A stretch of DNA of 64,000 bases from Tolypeutes matacus (Eukaryota; Chordata; Mammalia; Cingulata; Chlamyphoridae): the NCBI GenBank assembly GCA_026826555.1, contig JAKSZT010054583.1, positions 1,873,069 through 1,937,068 of the forward strand, written 5' to 3'. The position numbers and the translations under genes were made by a program. How positions within the stretch are numbered: position 1 is the stretch's first letter; each line of letters begins with the position of its first letter. Positions 23,293 to 35,493 of this stretch are shown piece after piece. The notes beneath the pieces are model-generated. The model ran no database searches, was not told the DNA's origin, and worked only from the letters and a program-made list of their open reading frames with translations.

Positions 23293-24934
23293 AAAAAGAA
23301 TCATAACAGGATATTATGAGAAACTATATGCCAACAAACTAGACAACTAGATGAAATGGACAAATTTCTAGAAACGCACAACCAACCTAAACTGACGCTA
23401 CAAGAAATATAAGAACTTAACCAACCAATCACATTTAGGGAGATTGAATCCATCATCAAAAATCTCCCAGCAAAGAAAAGTCCAAGACCAGATGGCTTCA
23501 CAGGTGAATTCTACCAAACATTTCCAAAGAACACCAATCTTGTTTAAAGTCTTCCAAAAAATTGAAGAGGAGGGAATATTACCCAACACATTTTATTAAG
23601 CCAACATCACCCTAATACCAAAGCCAGATAAAGATTCCACGAGAAAAAAAAACTACAGACCAATCTCTCTAATGAACATAGATGCAAAAATTCTCAACAA
23701 AATACTTGCAAATTGAATCCAACAGCATATCAAAAGACTTATACATCACGACCAAGTGGGATTTATTCCTGGTATGCAAGGCTGGTTCAACATAAGAAAA
23801 TTAATCAATGTAATACACCACATTAACAAATTGAAGGAAAAAACCCACATGATCATCTCAGTTGATGCAGAAAAGGCATTCAACAAAATCCAGCATCCTT
23901 TTTTGATAAAAACACTTTAAAAGATAGGAATAGAAGGAAAATTCCTCAATATGATAAAAGGCATATATGAAAAACCCACAGCCAACATCATTCTCAATGG
24001 GGAAAGGTTGAAAGCTTTCCCTCTAGGATCAGGAACAGGACAAAGATGCCCACTGTCACCATTGTTATTCAATATTGTACTAGAAGTTCTATGGAGGGCA
24101 ATTAGACAAGAAAATAAATAAATAAATAAAGGCATCCAAATAGGAAAAGAGGAAGTAAAACTCTTTCCTTTTGCGGATGACATGATCCTGTACTTAGAAA
24201 ATCCTGAAGTATCCATGACAAAGCTGGTTGAGCTAATAGATGAGTTCAGCAAAGTGGCACGATACAAGATCAACACACAAAAATCAGTAATGTTTTTGTA
24301 CATTAGTACTAAGCAACCTGAGGAGGAAATTGGGAAAAATTTCATTTTCAATAGGAACAAAAAGAGTCAAATACCTAGGAGTTAATTTAACCAAGGAAGT
24401 ACAGGGCCACTATGCAGAAAACCATAAAACAATGCTAAAAGGAATAAAAAAGACCTAAACAAATGGAAAGACATTCTGTGTTCATGTGTTGGAAGAATAA
24501 ATATCATGAAGATGTCAATCTTACCCAAACTGATTTATAGATTCAATGCAATACCAATCAAAATCCCAACAGCTTACTTTACAGAATTAGAGAAAGCATT
24601 TACCAAATTCATCTGGAAGGGTAAGTGCACCCGAATAGCCAAAAGCATTCTAAAAAAGAAGAGTGATGTGGGAGGAATTTCACTGCCTGACCTTGAAACA
24701 TATTACAAAGCTACAGTGGTCAAAGCAGCATGGTACTGGTATAAAGTCAGACACATCAATCAGTGGAATAGAATAGGGAGTTCAGAAATAAACCCTCACC
24801 TATACAGTCAACTGGTTTTTGACAAACCTACCAAGTCTGTGCTAATGGGAAAAAACACTCTCTTCAACAAATGATGTTGGGAGAACTGGATATCTATAAC
24901 CAAAAGAATGAAAGAGGACCCCTATCTCACCCTC

Positions 24935-25351
24935 TGTATTAGTTAGCCAAAGGGGTGCTCATGTTAAATACCAAAAATGGGTTGGTCTTTATAAAGGTTA
25001 TTTATTTGGGGTAGAAGTCCACAGATACCAGGCCATAAAGTTTCTTCTCTCACCAGAGTCCATTGCCACGTGTTAGAGCAAGACAGCTGCTGGCGTTTGC
25101 CAGGGTTCAGGCTTCTAGGGTTCCTCTCTTCCCAGGGCTGTGTTTCTCTCCGGGCTTAGCTCCTGTTTCCTCCACAAGGTCAGCTGTAAACGATCAGGCA
25201 AACAGCTTGCTTCAATTCCCCACCCATCAAGGTCTGGGGCTCAACGCCCTAATCCTAACCTAATCATGCCCAGATTAACAAATCAGTTTACAAGCATGAT
25301 TCAATTATATTTTTGGAATTCATACTTACATCAAACTCCCCAACGGCCACA
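24935..25351 (-). mobile_element. MaLR-like solo LTR in L1-B, minus strand
   Basis: 417 bp with TG...CA termini (TGTATTAGTTAGCC at the left, GGCCACA at the right) and a perfect 5-bp duplication CCCTC at 24930-24934 and 25352-25356. On the minus strand it ends ...GCTAACTAATACA, as MaLR LTRs do. It interrupts ORF2 of L1-B and is therefore younger than that insertion. Confidence 0.85.
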
Positions 25352-26486
25352 CCCTCTATGCAAGAATCAACTCAGAATGGATCAAAGATCTAAATATAAA
25401 AGCCAGGACCATAAAACTACTAGAAGAAAATGTAGGGAAACATCTTCAAGATCTTGTAGTAGGTGGTGGCTTCTTGGATCTTACACCCAAAGCATGTGGA
25501 AGAAAAGGAAAAATAAATAAATGGGACCTCCTCAAAATTCAGCACTTTTGCACCTCTCAGGACTTTGCCAAAAGGGTGAAAAGGCAGCCAACTCAATGGG
25601 AAAAAATATTTGGAAATCACATATCTGATAAGGGTTTAATATCCAGGATATGTGAAGAGATGTTACAACTCAACAATAAAAAGACAAACCACACAATTAA
25701 AAAATGGGCAAAAGACTTCAACAGACATTTCTCCAAGGAAGAAATACAAATGGCAAAAAAAAACATGAAGAAATGCTCAACATCACTCATGATTAGGGAA
25801 ATGCAAATCAAAACTACAATGAGATATCATTTCACACCTATCAGAATGGCCACTATTAAAAAGACAGAGAACTACAAGTGTTGGAGAGGATGTGGAGAGA
25901 TAAGAACACTTCTTCACTGTTGGTGGGAATGCAGAATGGTACAGCCACTGTGCAGGACCATTTGGCAGTTCTTAAAGAAGTTGAATATAGACTTGCCATG
26001 TGACCCGGCAATACCACTACTGGGTATATACCCGGAAGAACTGAGAGCAGTGACACGAACAGACATCTCCACACCGATGTTCATAGCAACATTATTCACC
26101 ACTGTCAAAAGTTGGAAACAACCCAAGTGTCCATCAACAGACAAATGGATAAACAAACTGTGGTCTATTTATACGATGGAATACTATGCAGCTGTGAAAA
26201 GAAATGAAGTCATAAAGCATATGATAACATGGATGAACCTGGAGGATATATGTTGAGCGAAGCAAGCCAGACACAAAAGGACAAATACTGTATGTATGCG
26301 TTACTATGAACTAAATATATTGTGTAACATAGTGTTCAATTAAAAAATTTTTTTATATGTATCCAGTATATATAATTGAGAAATGTATATATTTATTCAT
26401 CTGTATTTACTTTTTAGTTTTTAATTGTTTATGTTTTCAATTAAATGTACAAAATAAAGTCAGGAGAAAAAAAATAAGTGGGATCA

Positions 26487-27199
26487 ACCGTATAAAGGCA
26501 AAAGCCTACCTGACTGTAAAGAATTTTTCAGTTAGATTGGTTTGTGTAGTATTTTTCTAGTAAAAAGCATACAATGCCAAACATAGGATAAAATTGAGAT
26601 GGCAAGTTAGAATATATATGGTTTTTAATGTGTGCCAGGTGCTGCGCATAGAGCAGTGAATTAGGCTGACAAGGTTTCTGTTCCCATGAGGCTTACATTT
26701 ATTCCTACTGCAAGTTGGTTATATTTGGAAGTGATGGCATTGGCTATTAACACGTGACATTGTATTTAGTTCCTTTTCTTATAGGTTAGTGTGCTGTAGC
26801 TGTTTCTGACTTTTCATAATGGAGATTTTTAAATGTATATGAAAGTAGACAGTATAATTTAATGAACTGCCCATGGATAAATCATCTATGAGGCATTTAT
26901 CAACTCATGGCCAATCTTGTTTTGTCTGTGACTCTATTTCCAGATTATTGAAGCAAATTCAAGATACCGTATTTCAAGTGTTAATTATTACAGTATATGT
27001 CTCTAAAAACTAAGAATGCTTAAAAGTCGGGGGTGTTATGTTTTCAAAATTTTATTTTTAATGAAGTATTTTAGTGTTAGAATGGGTATAAAATATATTT
27101 TATTGAAGTTTTTGGAAAGGAAATGATTTAAAGAAGCATGATAATGCACATAATTTGTACATGATTAATAGAGTAAATATTTGTGGTAGAAAACTTTGG

Positions 27200-27204
<5 letters not shown>
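26487..27204. other. Intron, nothing firmly recognised
   Basis: A short block near 26630-26710 (TGTGCCAGGTGCTGCGCATA) resembles an ancient mammal-wide repeat. The remainder is AT-rich with no exon. Confidence 0.5.

Positions 27205-27234
<30 letters not shown>
27205..27234. repeat. (GA)n microsatellite
   Basis: Pure AG dinucleotide tract of about 30 bp. Confidence 0.9.
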
Positions 27235-27239
<5 letters not shown>

Positions 27240-27529
27240 TAAACCATCAACTTGGAGTGTTTACTTACTAAAATGAAAACATTTCTCATAAAAAGTAATT
27301 ACATTACATTGGCATTTGTAGTAAATTAAGTAAGTTACACAATCACCATTTTAATTGCAAAATTTCAAAACAAATTTGATACATACCTTGCTCTGACCAG
27401 ATTTTCATTAGCACAAGTAAACTGAAAAATCCTTATTTCAGAAGTTGCGGTAGGAATTGTTTTATCCCTAAGATCAACAAATATGAATGTATAAACATCA
27501 TAAAATTATAACCTTTCATAAATGTGTTT

Positions 27530-28480
27530 GTGGTGGCTTGGAGTTTTGTACCCCAGAAAAACATGTTCTTAATCTTAACTTATTCCTGTGGATGTGACCC
27601 CATTGAAAATAGGACCTCATGATGAAGTTACTTCAGTTAAGGCGTTAAGGTGTGGACTAACTGAATCAGGATGGGCCTTATTTCTATTCCTGAAGTGATT
27701 ACGGGGAGCAGCCAGAAGTTGAAAGTAAATGGCACTCTTTAGAGAAAGGAAAAGACACTGTCATATGCATTCCCATGTGATGGAGAAGCCAAGGAAACCC
27801 AAAGATTGCCAGCCAGCCAGAAGATATGTATGTGGAAAGGGTAGGTCCATCTCTGCCCTTGGAGGGGGCAGGCCCTGTGTCCTGGCATTTGGAGGGGGTG
27901 GGCCTTGCACCCTATTGTTCAGGGAGAGGGTTGCCACCCCAGTGCTTGAAGCTGTGGGGCCTTTGTCTTGGGGTTGGCAGAGAGTCTGGCTGCCATTCCA
28001 GTGCTTGGCAAGCCATGGAGAACTTGGTCACCTTTCTAATGCTCAGAAAGGGTGGGACCTATACCCGAGTGTTCAGGACAGTAGGACTGCTACACAAGCA
28101 TTTGGAAGGAGTGAGGCTGCTGCTCCATCACGCCTGGAGACAGCATTAAGCTACAGGTGGCTCTCAGACCTTGAGATCTAATGGAATTTGCCCTTTTCTG
28201 TTTTGGACTTGCTTGAGACCTGTGAACCCTATTTGCCTTCAGCCTTCTAGAATGGGAGTACTTTATCCTAGCATTTCCCTCCATTGTATAGTGGAAGTAC
28301 ATAACTTATTTTCTAAGTTTCAGAGTCCATCACGCAGGAATTTTGCCCTAGGATGGACCACACCCATAGCTGATTTTGATGAGACATTGGATTTAGCTTT
28401 CTTCTAAAATGGTTTAAGGCTTTTAGGATGTTGTGATGGAATTAATGTATTTTTCATGTGGGAAGAAAGTTTTTTTTTTT
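27530..28480 (+). mobile_element. MaLR-type LTR or LTR-plus-internal fragment
   Basis: The first 300 bp match the LTR at 28503-28926 (CCCCAGAAAAACATGTTCTT, then TGAAGTTACTTCAGTTAAGG). After about 27830 it diverges into a G-rich degenerate tandem array (to 28110) and further sequence ending near a T-tract at about 28470. The 3' end is uncertain. The 150-codon open frame across it is chance. Confidence 0.65.
27836..28110 (+). repeat. Degenerate minisatellite, about 28-35 bp units
   Basis: Repeated units of the form GTGCTTGGAGGGGGTGGGCC. For example CATTTGGAGGGGGTGGGCC, then CAGTGCTTGAAGCTGTGGGG, and AGCATTTGGAAGGAGTGAGG. About eight units with variable length. Confidence 0.65.
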
Positions 28481-28502
28481 TTAGAGTCCAGAGGGTTGAC
28501 AG

Positions 28503-28926
28503 TGGTGGTGTGGATATATGTACCCTAGAAAATCATGTTCTTAATCTTAATCCATCCCTGTGGGTTTCAACCCGTTGTAAATAGGACCTTTTGATGAGGT
28601 TACTTCAGTTTAGACATGACTCGAATTAATCAGGATGGGTCTTAATTTTCTTCATGGAGGGTTTATAGAGAAGGCCACAGAGGGAGATGCCATGAGGGCA
28701 ACCAGTAGGTAGAAGTTAATGGAACCTGGAAGAGAAAGGAGAAGATGTTGCCATAAGCATTCCCATGTGAGGGACAAGCTAAGGGACCCCAAAGATTGCT
28801 TGCAAACCAGATGATAGCGAATCTTGGAGGAAGCAAGTCTTCTAGCCTCTGAACTATGAGCCAGTAAATCCTGTTGTTAAGCCAACTCATTATATATTAT
28901 TTGTTTTAGCAGCTAGGAAACTAAAA
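28503..28926 (+). mobile_element. MaLR-type solo LTR, plus strand
   Basis: Follows MLT1-like layout: TGGTGTGGATATATG start, AGTAAATCCTGTTGTTAAGC (a worn polyadenylation region), and GCAGCTAGGAAACTAAAAG at the end. It is the second of two same-strand copies. Confidence 0.75.
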
Positions 28927-29394
28927 GAGTATTTAAGTTTATATGCAAGTGTTTGATTTCTGTATCTTGCTAGAGTCAATAAATGATCAAAATAGTGGAT
29001 TTTTTAAAATTATAAGCTACGTATACTTTTAATTTTTGATCTGACTGATCATGCTATTAATACTAACTTTGAAGGAGCAAATCCAATAGTTTATATACAC
29101 ATTTTTTGGAAATTCTCATAACACCCACAGAAAATTGGTATATGATATAAAAGTATGCAACAGTTGTATTAAATTTGTTTACTCAGTTTTAATTGATAGG
29201 GAAGTTGTAGATTTTTTAAAATAATGATTACTATGAACAGAAGCAGTGAAAATGGATTTAATTGAGGTAAATTCAGATTTTACTTCCCAATGCAAAGATT
29301 TGAGATACTTGCATTTGGAATAACAGAAATCTTTCAATTCCATTGAGTTTATTTTTTTAATTAATTGAAAATGAACTTGTTATACTTTAAAACT
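28927..29394. other. Intron, nothing recognised
   Basis: AT-rich, no repeat family or exon seen. Confidence 0.5.
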
Positions 29395-29900
29395 TTGTTG
29401 TGATACCATTACCACCCTCCATTACCAAAACTTTTTCATCACCCAAAACAGAAACTCTTTACCCTTTAAGCAATAACTCCTCATTCCCTTGTCCCCAGCC
29501 CTTGGTAATCTCTAATCTACTTTCTGACTCTATGAATTTGGTTATTTTGAATGTTCCATATACATGGAATCACAATAGCTGCTCCTTTTTTGTTTGGCTT
29601 ATTTTACTTAGCATAATGTTTTTAAGGTTCATACATGTTGTAGCATGTATCAGAACTTCATTCCTTTTTATGGCTGAATAGTATTCCATTGTATGCATAT
29701 ACCACTTTTTGTTTGTACATTCATCTGTTGATGGACACTTTTGGCTATTGTGAAAAATGCTGCTATGAACATTGGTGTACAGGTGTCTGTTTGACTCCTT
29801 GCTTTTAATTCTTGGGGGTATAACCTAAAAATGGAATTGCTGGGTCATATGGTAATTGCTGGGTTTAATTTTGAGGACCCATCAAACTTTTTCACACCCC
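29395..29900 (-). repeat. Old L1 3' part, minus strand
   Basis: Reverse complement of L1 ORF2 C-terminus and 3' UTR: CTGAATAGTATTCCATTGTA, TCATCTGTTGATGGACACTT and AATTGCTGGGTCATATGGTA are the reversed TMEYY and neighbouring blocks. Confidence 0.8.
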
Positions 29901-31284
29901 TTAATAAAGCCTTTTTATTTATTCTGTATAAGTCAATTTTTAGTTCTGGTACGTAATATTCTGTATGTAATGGTGCCATTGTTTTCCTTGATATTTCTAA
30001 AATGGAGGTTCCAAGCCTGTCAGTACCTGAAGGTACATGTGCTCATGTTTAGCATTTGGAAAGGAAAATTACATGTTTACACAGCTCAACATAAGATTTT
30101 TATAAGAATTTCAAACAGTAGTGATGTTTCCATTGTGTTCTGATAGTACAAGTAATATAAAATACTGCCTGAATTTTCTTATATATAGCTTTTGAAAGGG
30201 AAATTCTGAAATCTTTGCTAATCGTTATGGATTTTTTGGGGAAGAAAAGGAAATCCCTGAATGGTAAATCTGGATAAAATATGAACTCTCTGAAAATATC
30301 ATTCTTACTTTTTCACAGGCTCCTGCAATGATCTTTATTTCCTTAAATCTTTTCATATATCTAGGGAATTTTCTTTAAAATTATGTGTCTACAGAGCAGA
30401 GATGATATAATGTACTTAAATTTGAACTTTCTCAAAACATAAAGTAAATGCTAATTTTATCTTCATTGCCAGTTGCTACTGCTACTCTTATGTTTTTTTT
30501 CTTTTGCTTATTAACAACATTTGGAATCATTATTTTTATATATTATTGTTCAGTAAAAGCAGTTTATTAAATATATAACTAAATGTGATTCAAGTGTTAC
30601 TTCTTTAAAGGTATTGCCATGTACATTTTATAATCCTGAAATAACTTTCTAATAACTAGGGCAGTTGAATATTGGAATAGGTTGTTTTGTAATGTAATAA
30701 GCTTATATTTATAGAAATGTTTAGGTAAGCATACTCCCTCTTCCATCCCATCAAGTAAACATAAACAAACAAGATTATTGTGGAATGAATTTTTATGGTT
30801 TCTTAGAATTGGAGAAATCAGTCCTTCTAAGTTTATGAATAGCAAAGAAATTTTTGGTTAGAAAAATGCTATAAATTACAATGTTGCAAAGTTTGACTGC
30901 TCAGTTGTTTAGAAGCTCAGTTTTTTATTAGATTTATTTGAAATCTGTGAGAAAGGAAAGTAAATTCATTTGTATTATATTTTAAGTAAGTTTTAGACTA
31001 TATCTTGCAATTTAGTACTACTATACTAAAGAAGCACGCCACCTTATATTTTCATGGAAAAAAATAGGTGCATCTTTTTAGCTCTCAAATACGAACAGCT
31101 TATTTATTTTTTCAGGCACATTGTCAAATTTTCCATCCATTGGAAAATTGGGATAGTACATAGTAATTGGATAATAATTGAATAGTGTAGTCATTAATGC
31201 TAAGTAATTGAAAAAAAATAGATACTTTGAGGAATTTGGTGTTTTCCATAGACTTGCAAAGGTAGTAGTCAAAATAGTAAACTT
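29901..31284. other. Intron, nothing recognised
   Basis: Uniform AT-rich sequence without repeats that I can name and without exon-like signals. Confidence 0.5.
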
Positions 31285-31435
31285 TTTAGGGCACTTATTG
31301 TGTGCTAAGCACTATACTAAATGCTTTACATTCTCTTTTATTTAATTCTCACATCAACCCTGTGAGGGTAGGTATTCATCCCATTTTCCAGATGTGAAAA
31401 CTGAGGTTTAGGATGGTAAAGTAACCAGCCCAAAA
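31285..31435 (+). repeat. MIR SINE
   Basis: Well-kept MIR core: TTATTGTGTGCTAAGCACTA, TTTAATTCTCACATCAACCC, and GAAAACTGAGGTTTAGGATG. Confidence 0.85.
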
Positions 31436-32290
31436 TAGAGTTTATGCATTGTTTTGGTCAAATCAGTTAGCTTATATTGATTATGTCTTAGACTTTTATA
31501 GTTTTGTTTTTCAAATCTCTTTCACATATACTTGGTATTGTTAGAAAGACTTAACACAAATGCCCAAGACCACCTTATTTATGGATGCACATTCTGTAGC
31601 TCTCTACTACACTTTCACTACGGTTGAAAATCTTTTTTGTTCCATTATTTTACAATAACTACTAATGTTTAAAACATTAACAATACATTACTTTGAAGAT
31701 TAGTTTAAACTTCTTATTGGGTTTTATTTTGCTTCCAAATCTGTAAAGCAAAAAGCTCTTCTCTTTCAGTAGTGCTGGAAAAAATAGCAAAATATTTCAT
31801 TTTGATCTTTCCAGCTCAGTATCATCTCCCTGATTGCTGTTGCTTATGTGTTAAATTCATTTATTACTTCTGATGAACAGTATGGTTGAAACAGTAGACC
31901 GAAGGTGTATGCTTTCTTAAATAATTTTATTTTTAAAATTCCTAGGCAATGGGCGATTAGAACTAATGTAACATTCCTACTGTCTATACTTTATTTTTTA
32001 TTAAAATAATAAATATATTGTATTTTTTCTTTTACTTATGATTGGTTTTTAGCATTGCTGCACGCTACTTTGAATACCTGGTTTTCTTCATTGAACAGTT
32101 TGGTTTCCTTTAATCCATTTGAAGATCTTGCTATTATATATATTCATGTCATTTCATTTAGTGCATTTTTGTTTGTGTATATGTTCACCCTATTTGGTTA
32201 AGCATAAGAACTCCTGTGCTTTTAAAAAACCTTTCCAAAACTAAATAGAGAAATTAGTGATTTTTATATATTTCTTTTTGTCTGTTTTAG
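31436..32290. other. PPHLN1: Intron end, nothing recognised
   Basis: AT-rich. A T-rich polypyrimidine stretch with TTTTTGTCTGTTTTAG leads into the acceptor at 32289-32290. Confidence 0.6.
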
Positions 32291-32455
32291 GATGGCGTCC
32301 ATAGAGTAGTTAATATTGTGCCAAAGAAACCACCACTGCTAGACAGACCTGGTGAAGGAAGCTACAATAGATATAACAGTCATGTTGATTACCGAGACTA
32401 TGACGAGGGCCGCAGTTTTTCTCATGATCGAAGAAGTGGTCCACCTCACAGAGGA
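32291..32455 (+). CDS. PPHLN1: PPHLN1 coding exon, 165 nt, symmetric
   Basis: 55 whole codons, phase 0 at both ends, beginning DGVHRVVNIVPKKPPLLDRP and continuing through GEGSYNRYNSHVDYRDYDEG to DRRSGPPHRG. The acceptor AG is at 32289-32290 and the donor GTATGT starts at 32456. The Pro-rich VPKKPPLL block and the Tyr/Arg-rich tract belong to the disordered N-terminal region that, in the human protein, drives self-association and RNA binding. Because length is a multiple of three and both junctions are phase 0, the exon can be skipped without a frameshift. Splicing to the previous exon restores ...SHPS-DG as in the family. Confidence 0.96.
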
Positions 32456-33269
32456 GTATGTAAATTTCTCCCATGTCCTAATTGTTATTTCTTATAAGCT
32501 TAAAATTCATGTAATTTAAAAATTTATGTGACTGGCCATGACGGCAGTTGAAATAAACACTTCCTGCTTGATGCTCTGTTGAATTGCTTGCTGGAGCTGT
32601 CAAATGGGAACTGGTAGTGAAGAATCTCAGGGTGCTGGACAAAATGGGCAAGCACTATGGCTAGCTCTGTTTAAATGACATTATTTTCACCTAGCTTGCT
32701 TTTCTGACCCCCTAAATTGGCAGGGATTTGCAGAACCTGATAAAGGTAATCTATTGCCTTGTACTGAATAAGTGATGAGTAGGTAGTTACCATTGCTTAC
32801 TGGATATGCCCATTTGTAATTACTTTGGTTATTTTCATCATGATGATATGCTGTGGGTAAAGTTGTCTTATGATTGTTGAGATTCAATCAGTTTTGTTGT
32901 AAATAATATATTATTAAGTCTAAACTTACTAACTCATATAAGTAAGCCTTGAATATATTATTTGTCATATAGTAAGCACTTTTTCAATGTTAGCTACTAA
33001 TTGTACTATTATAATTTGTTTCTCTTGATCATCCTTACTAATCTAGAAATACAGATTTAAGATCTCAGTGGTGATCTGTCACTGAATTTCATTGAAACTG
33101 GTTCCTTGATAAAATTCTTCTGACCTAACTTGCATGTCTACAATAGTCCTTGCTAGACATTTTTCCTACCTTTTTTTCCTTATTTCCCCCATTCTTACTA
33201 TATAATATTGTAATTAAGAGTACATGTTCAAACATTGTTTATAATACAATTTGACCTCACATAGATCTT
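32456..33269. other. PPHLN1: Intron start, nothing recognised
   Basis: AT-rich, no repeat named. Open frames lack coding character. Confidence 0.5.
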
Positions 33270-33375
33270 TGGAATTAGTTTCCATACTTTACACTTGAGG
33301 AAATAGAGGTAAGGTGATTTGTCCAGGGTGGATATGAGTGGGAGTCCAATTCTCTTACTACTGCATTGTAGTGAC
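33270..33375 (+). repeat. MIR SINE 3' half, degraded
   Basis: TACACTTGAGGAAATAGAGG followed by GTGATTTGTCCAGGGT aligns with the MIR end (GAGGAAACTGAGGC...CTTGCCCAAGGT). Confidence 0.55.
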
Positions 33376-34791
33376 CCTTGACAATTATGTAGTGGTAATG
33401 AGAATATCCAGTGTTTTCTTTTGTTTCTAAAGTTTGGGGTGTGTGCCCTCATTTCTCATAGAATTGATTTTTATTTTATTCAGTTTTTTAAATACCATGC
33501 TTTTCCTTGAGGAGGAGGAATCAGTTTTTGCAAAAGTAGACATCATGCATTATCTCTGTTGCAGAAAATATTGGATTATGTCATTAAAGCCATTCTTCTA
33601 GGCAGTCTCACGGAGAAGCAATTTGGTCTTTGCATAAACGGGTATTATCCCTCTTACCAAAACCCTGTAGCCATTTAGTAAGGACAGGGAGTTCTGGATT
33701 CGTTGAACCAGTTTGTATCTGAATCCACATGAACATAATTTTTTCATTTTTGATAAAAATTTTAGTATATCAGTGTCTCAACAAAAATTTCTTCCATTAT
33801 TGGTACAAGCTGTTTTTGTCTTCATACCTTACACAATATTTTCTCTAAGTTCTCTTAAAACAAATACACAAACAACAACCAAATTTGTAATCCTTAGAGC
33901 TCTCATGACACTATTTTCATGTTATATAAAGCAAACTGATTGCTCGAGCCAACATTTTATTGTAGCTGTTGAGTTTTTTGTTTTCTTTTGTTTATAGTTA
34001 ATGTTGAATGAAAATGATGAGTACATTTTACTTAAGTCAGAGTAGGGTATGTGATACTAACGAGGAAGATGAAGAAAATTATTTATTTTGACTGATTCAA
34101 TGTTTCTGACAAAGTAATTAGCAGGTTTTATTGTTCTATGTATAATCCTAAAGTAATTGGGTGTGGATTGCTATGTGTTGCTTTTTATGCATCTTTGCAA
34201 ATATGTCTCTTTTAGAGAACAATGTGCTTTCTCTGATTTATTTTAAACTTAGTGCCAAATCTTGTTTTAATACAGCTTATCAATATCAGTAAGTCACTGT
34301 TTCTTATGGTATTGTTTCTGGTCATGGTTTTTAATGGGAAGTAAGGTTAAAACAGAAAACTTGAGCAAGAAAAGTGGGAAAGTAGCAAGTTCGTCTTTTG
34401 GCTTGACTCTAAAAGTAGACTCTGAAAATGAAAGGTTGAGAAATGTGTGCTTGATTAAATTTAGTTTTTGTCCTCAAATAATCCTTAATTGTAGGATGTT
34501 CCTATATGTGTACTTGGCAATAAGGCTGTTTGGGTCGACCAAAGAAATAATTTAAGCCTTTTAATAGAGGAGGATGGTGCCACACGTTCTCAGTCAGTAT
34601 ACTATTTTGTTCTTGAAATGGATAACTTGCTGTTTCTTTTTGCGCCTTTGAAGTTCAGGGAAATTTAGGAAAGTGGTTTTGCCCTCAGATTAGTTTGGCC
34701 ACAGAAGCTAGTTTCCAGCAGTACTGTTAGATATATCCTGCTTGACCAAAATCATATAAACAAATATCTAAGTAACTTTTTTCTGTTACAG
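33376..34791. other. PPHLN1: Intron, nothing recognised; acceptor at end
   Basis: AT-rich. CTTTTTTCTGTTACAG forms the 3' splice site at 34776-34791. Confidence 0.55.
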
Positions 34792-34853
34792 GATGAATCT
34801 GGCTATAGATGGCCAAGAGATGATCATTCTGCAAGTCGACAGCCTGAATACAG
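34792..34853 (+). CDS. PPHLN1: PPHLN1 coding exon, 62 nt
   Basis: Twenty codons reading DESGYRWPRDDHSASRQPEY, plus AG of a split Arg codon completed by the next exon. The acceptor AG is at 34790-34791 and the donor GTAAAA starts at 34854 (a G at -1, weaker at +4 to +6 than the other donors here). It continues the charged, Arg/Asp-rich disordered region. Its length is not a multiple of three, so skipping it alone would shift the frame of the 212-nt exon that follows. Identity rests on continuous agreement with periphilin-1 across the junctions. Confidence 0.95.
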
Positions 34854-35493
34854 GTAAAAAGATAAAAATAATAACATAAGTACTTTGATATTTGACTCAC
34901 TGAATTGTCTGCTGTTGAAATCCAACCTCAAAGGAGATAGATGAAATATTTTTTTAGGAATTTAAATTTTGAAAGCAACAGGCATTCTTTTTTTTTACTT
35001 TGTAATGTAACAGTAGCATGGATAGTGTTATACACCTATGGGCATTTTGTAACCAATGATAAAAATATATATTTTAAAAATGTTTGAACTATTCATGAAT
35101 TCCTATCAAGTTAATTATTAAAATAGAATACATGTATTATTTTCCTGATTTTTAGTGAGGAACCTTGGTTATATTCTTAATGCATGGTATGGATTATAAG
35201 GTATATGTTTGCTTAAACAGAAGGTAAGGCATTTTTGAGTCTTTATAAAGTGTTTTGCTTTAAAAGGCATTCTCTCAGTTGCTTTATTTTGATCAATAAT
35301 GTTCTGTTGAGAAAATAGATTTTGGAAGGACCGCATTCATTGCTAGCTTTGTTTTTTCTAGAGGGCATCTGATAGAATAGTTAGGGGAAAAAATAGAAGA
35401 ACAAATTTAACAAGGTTGATAGTTTTTTTGTTTCGTTTTGTTTTGACTATTTGACTTCACAGTGGTAATGTTAGAAATTGTAAAAGGAACCTC
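34854..35493. other. PPHLN1: Intron start, nothing recognised
   Basis: AT-rich. No repeat family assigned. Confidence 0.5.

Larger units (their letters stand above)
21772..26470 (+). mobile_element. 5'-truncated L1 (L1-B), sense to PPHLN1
   Basis: Begins inside the endonuclease (near ENRLKVKGWKK) and ends with AATAAAGTC and a short A-tail. Imperfect flanks AAAATATGTGGGAATCA (21755-21771) and AAAATAAGTGGGATCA (26471-26486) fit a target duplication. The endonuclease C-terminal blocks INIYAPT and VGDLNTPLT are readable near 21955-22070. RT FADD is at 24170-24181. The Cys-rich C-terminus is in a long open stretch at 25474-26256 ending TMEYYAAVKRNEVIKH. It is broken by stops, an AAAT expansion near 24113-24130, a DAS-SINE (22862-23292) and a solo LTR (24935-25351). 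Confidence 0.9.

Noticed and set aside
24936..25349. hAT-type transposon with 8-bp duplication CACCCTCT
   Set aside because: The 8-bp match overlaps the element ends. TG...CA borders with exact 5-bp duplications here and at 36559-37185, and the reversed ending CTAATACA, fit a MaLR-type LTR better.
27729..28181. 150-codon frame with Gly-rich repeats
   Set aside because: It is a translation of the LTR minisatellite; overlapping frames of similar length exist.
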